64,000 bases of DNA from Streptomyces gilvus (lineage in GTDB: Bacteria; Actinomycetota; Actinomycetes; Streptomycetales; Streptomycetaceae), in NCBI RefSeq assembly GCF_022513565.1, contig NZ_JAKWBE010000008.1:186001-250000 (forward strand). The letters are read 5' to 3'. This document shows, piece after piece, positions 40,502-47,533 of this stretch. The notes below the pieces were generated by a model. The model was not told the DNA's origin and ran no database searches. It saw only the letters and a program-made list of their open reading frames with translations. How positions within the stretch are numbered: position 1 is the stretch's first letter; each line of letters starts with the position of its first letter. Position numbers and translations under genes: made by a program.

Positions 40502-40981
40502 GTGATCGACGGACCGTACCTCTGGCTGACGGTGCTGGGTGTGCTCGGAACCGGGCTGGTGGCGGGCGTGTTCTGCGGGTTCTCGACGTTCGTGATGCGC
40601 GGACTGGCCGCGTTGCCGCCGGCGCAGGGCGTGGCGGCGATGAACGCGATCAATGTGACGGCGGTGATGCCGGCGTTCATGGTCGTGTTCGTGGGGTCGG
40701 CCGTGCTGTGCGCGGTGCTGGGCGTGGTGACCTTCGTGCTGTGGCCGGACGACGGGAAGGTGGAGCTCCTGGTGGGCAGCGTGCTGTATCTGTTCGGGTC
40801 GTTCGGGGTGACCATGGTCGCGAACGTGCCGCGCAACGAGGCGCTGCTCAGACTCGACCCGGGCACCCCGGAGGCGGCGGCGTACTGGCCGTCGTACGTG
40901 CGCGAGTGGACCATGTGGAACCACGTCCGGACGGTGGCCTCGGCAGGCGCCGCGGTGGCGTACGTACTGGCACTGACCTGA
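40502..40981 (+). CDS. DUF1772-family membrane protein
   Basis: The 159-residue protein has four transmembrane helices and resembles the anthrone-oxygenase-like DUF1772 family: GVFCGFSTFVMRGLAALPP, MNAINVTAVMPAFMVVFVG, VANVPRNEALLRLDPG and REWTMWNHVRTVASAGAA. The Asn/Arg-containing NVPRNE and WNHVR are typical. The GTG start at 40502 follows GGGGAG at 11 bases; an in-frame ATG at 40481 is the alternative. Its reaction is unknown. Confidence 0.8.
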   Translation: MIDGPYLWLTVLGVLGTGLVAGVFCGFSTFVMRGLAALPPAQGVAAMNAINVTAVMPAFMVVFVGSAVLCAVLGVVTFVLWPDDGKVELLVGSVLYLFGSFGVTMVANVPRNEALLRLDPGTPEAAAYWPSYVREWTMWNHVRTVASAGAAVAYVLALT

Positions 40982-41096
40982 GTCCATCCACCCGTCCCGC
41001 CCCGAATCCACGCACCCCTCGCGCCCCGAATCCCCCGCCCGTCCCACCCGGCAGCCCTGAGACCGCTGAGCGGGCGCTGAGACCGGAAGAGCACGT

Positions 41097-41114
41097 ACGG
41101 AAAGCACTTTCCGT
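41097..41114. promoter_or_regulatory. Perfect palindrome before gltD
   Basis: ACGGAAAG, a two-base spacer and CTTTCCGT form an 18-bp inverted repeat 97 bp before the gltD ATG. It is a likely operator. It does not resemble a GlnR box. Duplicated CTGAGACCG-like words lie just upstream. Confidence 0.55.
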
Positions 41115-41210
41115 CCCTCTGCGACCGGGGCCGACACGTCGTATCGTGGCCGAAAGAGTGCCGCCCGAAGACGCACGGCCTGTCGCACGCGTACCTCAAG
41201 GAAGACGGCC

Positions 41211-42698
41211 ATGGCCGATCCCAAGGGATTCATGACCACGCCTCGCCGGGACTGGCCCCGCCGACCGGTCGCGGAGCGGGTCCGGGACTGGAACGAGGTC
41301 TATGTCCCCGGGGCTCTGCTGCCCATCATCGACAAGCAGGCGGACCGCTGCATGGACTGCGGCATACCGTTCTGCCATGACGCCTGTCCGCTCGGCAATC
41401 TGATCCCGGAGTGGAACGACCTGGTCAGCCGGAACGACTGGCGGGCGGCGGCGGACCGGCTGCACGCCACCAACAACTTCCCCGAGTTCACGGGGCGATT
41501 GTGCCCGGCGCCGTGCGAGGCGGGGTGTGTGCTCGCCATCAACCAGCCCGCGGTGACCATCAAGAACGTCGAGGCGGCCATCGCCGACCGGGCCTGGGAG
41601 CTGGGCTTCGCGCCGCCGAGTCCGCCGGACCGGCTCTCCGGGCGGACCGTCGCGGTGATCGGTTCGGGGCCGGCCGGGCTGGCCGCCGCGCAGCAGCTGA
41701 CGCGGGCCGGACACACCGTCGCCGTGTACGAGAAGGACGACCGGCTCGGCGGGCTGATGCGCTACGGCATCCCCGAGTTCAAGATGGAGAAGCACCATCT
41801 GGAGCGCCGGATCGAGCAGATGCGGACCGAGGGGACGAAGTTCCGTACGTCGACGGCGGTCGGGCGGGATGTCGGGGCGGCGGAGCTGCGGTCCCGGTAC
41901 GACGCGGTGGTGATCGCGACCGGCGCGACGGCGTGGCGTGAACTTCCCATACCCGGACGGGAGTTGGACGGCATCCACCAGGCGATGGAGTATCTGCCGC
42001 TGGCCAACCGGGTGTGCGAGGGAGACCTGGAGAGCTCCCCCCTGTCCGCCGCCGGGAAGCATGTCGTCATCGTCGGGGGCGGTGACACGGGGGCGGACTG
42101 TCTGGGCACGGCGGTGCGTCAGGAGGCCGCGTCCATCACTCAGTTGGACATCTACGCGCAGCCGGGCGCCGAGCGGGACGACGACACCGAACCGTGGCCG
42201 ACGTACCCGAAGATCTACCGGCTGTCGGCCGCGCACGAGGAGGCGCGGGATCTGGAGACGGCGCCGGAGGCGGACGCGGACGTGCGGTTGTTCGCGGCGT
42301 CCACGCTCCGCTTCACCGGGGACGACAGCGGGCATGTGCGGTCGTTGCACCTGGTCGAGGTCGACGCGGGACGGCGCCCGCTGCCGGGGACCGGGCGGAC
42401 GCTGCCCGCCGACCTCGTCCTGCTCGCGCTCGGTTTCTCCGGGCCGGACCGGAACGACGGACTGATCGACCAGTTGGGGCTGGCGATGGAGCCGCGCGGG
42501 ACGATCGCCCGGGACGCGGACTTCGGGACGAGCGTGCCGGGCGTGTTCGCCGCGGGGGACGCCGCCCGGGGGCAGTCGCTGATCGTGTGGGCCATCGCCG
42601 AGGGGCGGGCCGTGGCGGCGGCGGTCGACCGCCATCTGACGGGGAGTTCGCGACTGCCGGCGCCGATCGGGCCGTACGACCGGCCGATGACCGTGTAG
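41211..42698 (+). CDS. gltD: Glutamate synthase small subunit (stand-alone)
   Basis: The 495-residue protein has the N-terminal [4Fe-4S] cysteines (CMDCGIPFCHDACPLGN and CPAPCEAGCVLAI), an FAD-binding VAVIGSGPAGLAAAQQL near residue 146 and an NADPH-binding VVIVGGGDTGADCLG near residue 285. It is the electron-input half of glutamate synthase (2-oxoglutarate plus glutamine to two glutamates). No gltB lies beside it. Either the large subunit is elsewhere or this is a partner for another oxidoreductase. Confidence 0.95.
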   Translation: MADPKGFMTTPRRDWPRRPVAERVRDWNEVYVPGALLPIIDKQADRCMDCGIPFCHDACPLGNLIPEWNDLVSRNDWRAAADRLHATNNFPEFTGRLCPAPCEAGCVLAINQPAVTIKNVEAAIADRAWELGFAPPSPPDRLSGRTVAVIGSGPAGLAAAQQLTRAGHTVAVYEKDDRLGGLMRYGIPEFKMEKHHLERRIEQMRTEGTKFRTSTAVGRDVGAAELRSRYDAVVIATGATAWRELPIPGRELDGIHQAMEYLPLANRVCEGDLESSPLSAAGKHVVIVGGGDTGADCLGTAVRQEAASITQLDIYAQPGAERDDDTEPWPTYPKIYRLSAAHEEARDLETAPEADADVRLFAASTLRFTGDDSGHVRSLHLVEVDAGRRPLPGTGRTLPADLVLLALGFSGPDRNDGLIDQLGLAMEPRGTIARDADFGTSVPGVFAAGDAARGQSLIVWAIAEGRAVAAAVDRHLTGSSRLPAPIGPYDRPMTV

Positions 42699-42732
42699 CG
42701 AACCGCGAGGGCTGCTGCGGTAACTGCGCGGT

Positions 42733-43233
42733 TCAGCGGCGGCGTTCGTCCGTCCCCGCCACCTTGCCCGTGGACAGCGCCACCCGGTTCCACGTGTTGA
42801 TCGTGAGGATGAGGGCCAGCACGTGGGCCAGTTCGGTCTCGTCGAACTGCGCGGCCGCCTGCGCGTAGATGTCGGCGGGGACGCCGGCGTCGGCCACCAG
42901 GGTCACCGCCTCCGTCAGCGCGAGGGCGGCCTGTTCCCGCTCGGTGAAGAAGTGGCGGGCCTCGCGCCAGACGGGGACCATGTGCAGCCGGTCCTCGCTC
43001 TCGCCTGCCTTACGGGCGTCGTTCGTGTGCATGTGGAGGCAGTACGCGCAGTGGTTGAGGTGCGAGGCGCGGATCTGGATGAGTTCGACCAGGGCCGGGT
43101 CGAGGCCCTCTCGGGCGGCGGTGTCGAAGCCGATGAGCGCGCGGAACACCTTCGGGGCGCTCTTCGCGAAGTCGAGGCGGGGATGCTCGGGCAGGGCCGC
43201 CGTGGCGGGGGAAACCGTCGTGTTCGTCGTCAT
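42733..43233 (-). CDS. AhpD-like carboxymuconolactone-decarboxylase-family protein
   Basis: The 166-residue protein has the AhpD-type redox motif HCAYCLHMHTNDARK with CxxC and the downstream His, in the setting ELIQIRASHLN. Members of this class are alkylhydroperoxidases or decarboxylases, and the CxxC points to peroxide reduction. The mRNA is probably leaderless: TAAGGT ends seven bases before the ATG. Its promoter overlaps that of the divergent MocR regulator. Confidence 0.88.
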   Translation of the reverse strand: MTTNTTVSPATAALPEHPRLDFAKSAPKVFRALIGFDTAAREGLDPALVELIQIRASHLNHCAYCLHMHTNDARKAGESEDRLHMVPVWREARHFFTEREQAALALTEAVTLVADAGVPADIYAQAAAQFDETELAHVLALILTINTWNRVALSTGKVAGTDERRR

Positions 43234-43240
43234 GTGCTTC

Positions 43241-43272
43241 ACCTTACGGAGCGGAAAGACCCCCGATAGGGT
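43241..43272. promoter_or_regulatory. Overlapping divergent promoters of AhpD-like and MocR genes
   Basis: Rightward: TTACGG (43244-43249), 17 bases, TAGGGT (43267-43272), then eight bases to the GTG at 43281. Leftward: TAAGGT (complement of 43241-43246), then seven bases to the ATG at 43233. The -35 of one overlaps the -10 of the other, so a regulator bound here would affect both. Both mRNAs look leaderless. Confidence 0.65.
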
Positions 43273-43280
43273 GCATTTCC

Positions 43281-44813
43281 GTGGCGAATTCATGGGTCAA
43301 TTCGGCTGAGCGGATCGGGGCCGACCTGCATCTGGAACTGCCCGCGACGGGCGGGCGGCGGGCCGCGCTCATCACCGCGCTGCGCGAGGCGGTGCGCGAG
43401 GGGCGGCTCGCTCCCGGCACCCGGCTGCCGCCGTACCGCTCGCTCGCCGCGGACCTCGGTGTCGCCCGCAACACCGTCGCCGACGCGTACGCCGAACTCG
43501 TCGCGGAGGGCTGGCTCACCGCGCGGCAGGGCTCGGGGACGCGGGTCGCGCAGCGGGCGGAACCGCTGCGACACGCCGGGAAATGGCCCGTTGACGCACC
43601 GGCACGCGCGCGTACGTCGGCTGGCGCACCCGCCTGCCCCCGTGCCTCGACCACCGCACCTCCCCACGGACGTGCCCCAACGCAGCCACCACGCGTGCGT
43701 GCCGCGAAAGCGACCCCACCCACCCCCCGCCACGACCTCCGTCAAGGCACCCCCGACGCCTCGTCGTTCCCCCGCTCGGCGTGGCTGGCGTGCAGTCGGC
43801 GGGCCCTCCAGCAGGCGCCCAACGAGGCGTTCGGGCCGGGAGATCCCGCCGGGCGGATCGAGTTGCGGGAGGCGCTCGCCGAGTATCTGGCACGCGCGCG
43901 TGGGGTACGGACCGAGCCGGGGCGGATCGTGGTCTGCTCCGGCGTCGCGCACGCCCTGCGGCTGCTCTTCGGCGGCCGGGTGCTGCGCGGACCGCTGGCG
44001 GTGGAGGCCTACGGGCTGCCCTTCCACCGGGAACTGCTCACGGCGGCCGGCGTACGGACCGTACCGCTGCCCCTGGACGAGGACGGGGCGCGCGTGGACC
44101 GGCTGGGGCGCGAGCGGGCCGTGCTGCTCACGCCGGCACACCAGTTCCCGACCGGCGGGCCGCTGCGGCCGGAGCGACGCGCGGCCGTGGTCGACTGGGC
44201 ACGCGCGCGTGGGGGCGTGGTGCTGGAGGACGACTACGACGGGGAGTTCCGCTACGACCGCAGACCCGTGGGCACCGTGCAGGGCCTGGACCCGGAGCGG
44301 GTGATCCTGCTCGGCTCGGTCAGCAAGAGCCTGTCACCGGCCGTGCGGCTCGGCTGGATGGTGCTCCCGGAGCGGTACGTCGACGACGTGCTCGCGGCCA
44401 AGGGCGAGCGCGAGGCCTGGGCGAGCGTCCTGGACCAGTTGAGCCTCGCCGAGTTCATCACCAGCGGGGCGTACGACCGTCATGTACGGCGGATGCGGCA
44501 GCGTTACCGCGGCCGCCGGGACCGTCTGGTGGCGGCGCTCGCCGAGCACGCGCCGCAGGTCGGCGTCACCGGGGTCGCGGCCGGCCTGCACGCGGTGCTG
44601 CGGCTGCCGCCCGGCACCGAGCGCTCCGCCGTCGAGGCCGCCGCCCGGCAGGGCGTCGCCCTGGACGGACTGGCCGCGTTCCGGCACCCGGAGACGGACA
44701 TGGACGCCGGGGACGGACTGGTCGTGGGCTGTGCGACGCCCCCGGAACACGCGTACGCGGCGGCCCTGGAAGCACTGTGCCGGGCGCTGCCACCGCACGC
44801 GCCCGGCACCTGA
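43281..44813 (+). CDS. MocR/PdxR-type regulator (GntR HTH plus aminotransferase domain)
   Basis: The 510-residue protein has a winged GntR domain (residues 20-85; LPPYRSLAADLGVARNTVAD), a Pro/Ala/Arg-rich linker, and an aminotransferase class I/II domain with PLP signature regions (LTPAHQFPTGG; VVLEDDYDGEFRY; LGSVSKSLSPAVRLGW with the PLP Lys in SVSKS). MocR regulators sense PLP or related amines and often control the divergent gene. The linker carries repeated runs of CACGCGCGCGTG in DNA. The GTG start has no Shine-Dalgarno sequence. Confidence 0.93.
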   Translation: MANSWVNSAERIGADLHLELPATGGRRAALITALREAVREGRLAPGTRLPPYRSLAADLGVARNTVADAYAELVAEGWLTARQGSGTRVAQRAEPLRHAGKWPVDAPARARTSAGAPACPRASTTAPPHGRAPTQPPRVRAAKATPPTPRHDLRQGTPDASSFPRSAWLACSRRALQQAPNEAFGPGDPAGRIELREALAEYLARARGVRTEPGRIVVCSGVAHALRLLFGGRVLRGPLAVEAYGLPFHRELLTAAGVRTVPLPLDEDGARVDRLGRERAVLLTPAHQFPTGGPLRPERRAAVVDWARARGGVVLEDDYDGEFRYDRRPVGTVQGLDPERVILLGSVSKSLSPAVRLGWMVLPERYVDDVLAAKGEREAWASVLDQLSLAEFITSGAYDRHVRRMRQRYRGRRDRLVAALAEHAPQVGVTGVAAGLHAVLRLPPGTERSAVEAAARQGVALDGLAAFRHPETDMDAGDGLVVGCATPPEHAYAAALEALCRALPPHAPGT

Positions 44814-44834
44814 CCCTCGGAAAGCTAGGGCCTG

Positions 44835-44850
44835 CGACCCTTCCGGGTCG
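44835..44850. terminator. Small stem-loop after MocR gene
   Basis: CGACCC-TTCC-GGGTCG is a six-base-pair stem with a tetraloop, 20 bases past the stop codon. The following 90 bases are less GC rich than the rest of the window and hold no gene I can see. Confidence 0.5.
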
Positions 44851-44939
44851 GATACGGCTTGCCTGTGTCGATCTCAACCATGATTAACGCACCCGTCAAT
44901 TCAGCAACCAACAATGCAATGCCACGTCAGTTCAGTGGC

Positions 44940-45194
44940 TCACAACAGCAGGAAGTCGGCCTCCCCCGCCTTGGCACCCTCGATGAACGCCGTCATCTCG
45001 TCGGTGGTGTAGATCAGCGCCGGGCCGTCCGGGTCGGTGGACTGGCGGACGGCGATCCGGCCGTCGGCGAGCTTCATCGCCTCCAGGCAGTTGCCGCCGT
45101 TGCCGCCGCTCCAGGGCTTGTGCCAGCCCTCGCTGCCCAACTCCCGCGCGGGCATGCCGTTGTAGACGTGTTTGCGCGGCTTGATGCGATCCAT
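44940..45194 (-). CDS. DUF397 (BldB-neighbour) small protein
   Basis: The 84-residue protein matches DUF397: GSEGWHKPWSGGNGGNCLEAMKLADGRIAVRQSTDPDGPALIY and a closing FIEGAKAGEADFLL. Such small proteins accompany WhiJ-type XRE regulators in Streptomyces and have no known biochemical function. Its ATG immediately follows the stop codon of the XRE gene, so the two are co-transcribed and probably coupled. Confidence 0.88.
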   Translation of the reverse strand: MDRIKPRKHVYNGMPARELGSEGWHKPWSGGNGGNCLEAMKLADGRIAVRQSTDPDGPALIYTTDEMTAFIEGAKAGEADFLLL

Positions 45195-46055
45195 TCACAG
45201 CTCCTTGCGGAGATCCAGGAGGATCTCCTTCGTGCGATGTGCCGTAGCGGCCTGCGCCGCCATGCGGTCCATGACCTCGAGATGGGTGGCCACCTCGGCG
45301 CGCGCGTCCAGGTAGACGGCGCCGGTCAGGTACTCGCTGTAGACCATGTCCGGCAGTTCTGACATGGCAAATCGGAACAGCACGAAGGGCCCGAACGTGC
45401 CCGGGTGCGGGCCGTTGAGGAACGGCGCGACCTGCAGCGTCACATTGGGCAGCTTCGTGGCCTCGAGCAGTCTGTCGATCTGGGCACGCATCACCTCCGG
45501 GCCGCCGACGGGGCGGCGCAGCGCGGTCTCGTCGAACACGGCCCAGAATCGGGGCGCGTCCTGACGGGTGAGCAGTTCCTGGCGTTGTATGCGCAGCGCG
45601 ACATGGCGCTCGATGTCCTCGGGCTTGGTCTGGCCGATGGCGCCCGACGTGAGAACCCCGCGCGCGTAGTCCTCGGTCTGCAGCAGTCCGGGGAGGAAGT
45701 GCGGGTCGTAGGAGCGGATGAGGCTGGCCGCTCCCTCCAGGCTGACGTACATCGAGAACCAGCCCGGCAGGATGTCGTGGAACCGCTGCCACCAGCCCGG
45801 CTTGTTGGCCTCCTCGGCCAGTTGTACGAAGGTCTCCGCCTCCTCGTCGGAGACGCCGTAGGACTTCAGCAGCAGCTGGAGGTAGGGGATTTTGAGGGCG
45901 ACCTCGGCCATCTCCATACGGCGGACCGTGGCGGGGGCGACGCGCAACACCTTGGCGGCTTCCTCGCGCTTGAGCCCCGCGCGTTCCCGCAGGTCCAGCA
46001 GGCGTCGGCCGAGGACGACCTGACCGACCGTCGGCGCGGACCGTGGCTCGCTCAC
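45195..46055 (-). CDS. WhiJ-like XRE regulator (DUF5753)
   Basis: The 286-residue protein has an N-terminal Cro/XRE helix-turn-helix (VVLGRRLLDLRERAGLKREE, AAKVLRVAPATVRRMEM) and the DUF5753 sensor domain (PGLLQTEDYARGVL, VALRIQRQELL, FNGP-type PFLNGPHPGTFGPFVLFRF). Family members such as WhiJ act as developmental repressors. The GTG at 46055 follows GGAGGTGGAGC. It is divergent from an RsbW-like ATPase gene, the standard arrangement of this cassette. Confidence 0.9.
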   Translation of the reverse strand: MSEPRSAPTVGQVVLGRRLLDLRERAGLKREEAAKVLRVAPATVRRMEMAEVALKIPYLQLLLKSYGVSDEEAETFVQLAEEANKPGWWQRFHDILPGWFSMYVSLEGAASLIRSYDPHFLPGLLQTEDYARGVLTSGAIGQTKPEDIERHVALRIQRQELLTRQDAPRFWAVFDETALRRPVGGPEVMRAQIDRLLEATKLPNVTLQVAPFLNGPHPGTFGPFVLFRFAMSELPDMVYSEYLTGAVYLDARAEVATHLEVMDRMAAQAATAHRTKEILLDLRKEL

Positions 46056-46127
46056 GCTCCACCTCCACTGGTCGACGGGTCCGAAAAAGCATGCTGACAG
46101 CCATGCGGCGCCATTCGAAGACCTATT

Positions 46128-46159
46128 CGAAGATCCGTACGGTTCGGTACCGATCTTCG
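46128..46159. promoter_or_regulatory. Long-arm inverted repeat in divergent promoter region
   Basis: CGAAGATC (46128-46135) and GATCTTCG (46152-46159) are perfect 8-bp arms with a 16-base spacer. TTCGAAGA also appears as a direct repeat just to the left. It is the nearest palindrome to the XRE gene and a candidate binding site. Confidence 0.5.
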
Positions 46160-46230
46160 TTGATCTCAACTGGCGCCGCTCGACGTGCTGTTGCGAGCAG
46201 TGTGCCACGCCCTTCCACAACGTCACACCG

Positions 46231-46284
46231 CACTCTGCATTTTTCAGAGTGACACTTGCCAAGTGTCCACGGCAGGGCGATAGT
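46231..46284 (+). promoter_or_regulatory. Promoter and operator of the RsbW-like ATPase gene
   Basis: CACTCTG (46231-46237) and CAGAGTG (46245-46251) form a 7-bp-arm palindrome. The -35 TTGCCA (46256-46261) is buried in a second palindrome ACACTT-GCC-AAGTGT (46252-46266). A 17-base spacer leads to the -10 GATAGT (46279-46284), seven bases before the GTG at 46292. A repressor bound at either palindrome would block the -35. Confidence 0.7.
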
Positions 46285-46291
46285 GGCAAGC

Positions 46292-46948
46292 GTGATTCCG
46301 TCCGCGCCCTTAGGAACAGACGCTGCCGAAGGCCACCCCCACAGCCTCGGTGCCGCCGCAGGGGCAGGCCCCGCCGGGGCCGCTGCCGAGCGCCGGTTCC
46401 GGTTCGAGCTGGCCGCGCATCCGGGCTCTCCCGCGCAGGCCAGACATCTGACCAAGGCCCGGCTGAACGGCTGGTCGGTGTGCGAGGACATCTGTGACAC
46501 GGCCGCCCTGGTGGTCACCGAGCTGGTCACCAACGCACTGGTCCACACCGCGAGCAGCCACATCGTGTGCGAACTGCACGACGGCACGGACCTGGTGCGG
46601 ATAGCCGTGCGTGACGAGGGCTGCGCGCCGGGTGCGCCCCACCCGTCGCCGGCTCGGCCGGAGGAGGAGCACGGGAGGGGACTGCTTCTCATCGACGCCC
46701 TCTGTCACGCGTGGGGAGCGCACGAACACGGACCCGGGCTGCTGGTCTGGGCGGAGCTGCCGCGCCAGGCGGACGAGCCGCGGCACGACTGCGGGCCGTG
46801 CACACGTCAGGGCCGCACGGCGCACGAGCCGTACAACGACCTGGGCTGGGGAGCCCGCCCCAAGCCGGGACCGGCCGACGGCACGGGGGACGAGGACGAG
46901 CCGGACGCGCACCACGGTACGCAGGGGACGGGGATCACATGGGGTTGA
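46292..46948 (+). CDS. RsbW-like ATP-binding (anti-sigma-type) protein
   Basis: The 218-residue protein (VIPSAPLGTDAAEGH start) has a GHKL/HATPase_c fold with N box ELVTNALVHTASS, a degenerate G1 box (AVRDEGCAPGAP), and G2 EEEHGRGLLLIDALCHAWG. Proteins of this type are serine-kinase anti-sigma factors or signalling ATPases that accompany WhiJ/DUF397 cassettes in Streptomyces. The C-terminal third is Pro/Gly/Asp-rich and probably flexible. The next gene overlaps it by ten bases. Confidence 0.85.
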   Translation: MIPSAPLGTDAAEGHPHSLGAAAGAGPAGAAAERRFRFELAAHPGSPAQARHLTKARLNGWSVCEDICDTAALVVTELVTNALVHTASSHIVCELHDGTDLVRIAVRDEGCAPGAPHPSPARPEEEHGRGLLLIDALCHAWGAHEHGPGLLVWAELPRQADEPRHDCGPCTRQGRTAHEPYNDLGWGARPKPGPADGTGDEDEPDAHHGTQGTGITWG

Positions 46949-47379
46949 GGGCCGCGTCCGGCCGCCGGGTGCTGAACCTGGACACGCTGGTCCGCCTCGA
47001 ACGCGGGCTGCACGCGTCGGGCACGCCCCGGCGACTGCCCGTACCGGACGGGATGACGGCTCCCCTGGGATGCGACGCGGTGGCGGTGCCGGCCCCTTTC
47101 GGCCCATTGGTGCTGCCCCGGCTGCCACGCGTGGGGTGCGTCTACGCCGATGAGGCGCACTGGTGGTGGCTCGTCCCGTCCGACTCCGACTACGCCCTGG
47201 AGTGGCCCGCCCCCGCCCAGTACGCCGCCGGGGCGGTTGTTCCGGACGCCCCGGCGGTCCCCGGCCTGATCCACAAGCCGGACGGCACACTCCCCTACAC
47301 CCCGCCGATCCCGCTGTATCTGGCCGTGTGCCGGGTGACGGGGACGACGCCCACCTGGTCACGTCCGGTCACCGCGTAG
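46939..47379 (+). CDS. Hypothetical protein coupled to the ATPase gene
   Basis: The 146-residue protein has no family I recognise. It has GRRVLNLDTLVRLERGLHA, a CVYADEAHWWWLVPSDSD stretch rich in aromatics, and a Pro-rich C-terminus. It starts ten bases inside the ATPase gene, so it is translationally coupled. It may be a partner of that ATPase. Function unknown. Confidence 0.7.
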   Translation: MGLRAASGRRVLNLDTLVRLERGLHASGTPRRLPVPDGMTAPLGCDAVAVPAPFGPLVLPRLPRVGCVYADEAHWWWLVPSDSDYALEWPAPAQYAAGAVVPDAPAVPGLIHKPDGTLPYTPPIPLYLAVCRVTGTTPTWSRPVTA

Positions 47380-47533
47380 CCACGACCGCATCATGGTTGC
47401 GTAAACATCGGGCCGCCCGGGTGGCGTACGCCCGCGCGCTCCCCCTTCTTCCTCCTGCGCCCTGCCCGCCGGGCCGTGAGCCCGCGATAGTGGCCGTTCG
47501 GCGGCGTGCCAGGCGGATCGGGGGAGGCCGGCG

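Noticed and set aside
40075..40505. Open frames between the DUF2293 and DUF1772 genes.
   Set aside because: No ribosome site, no similarity, and overlap of real gene ends.
43600..44210. CACGCGCGCGTG recurring within and near the MocR gene.
   Set aside because: It is inside coding sequence encoding Ala-Arg-Ala runs and also appears across the window; base composition can explain it.
44860..44940. Low-GC segment examined as tRNA or att site.
   Set aside because: No cloverleaf arms, no CCA and no integrase or flanking repeat.
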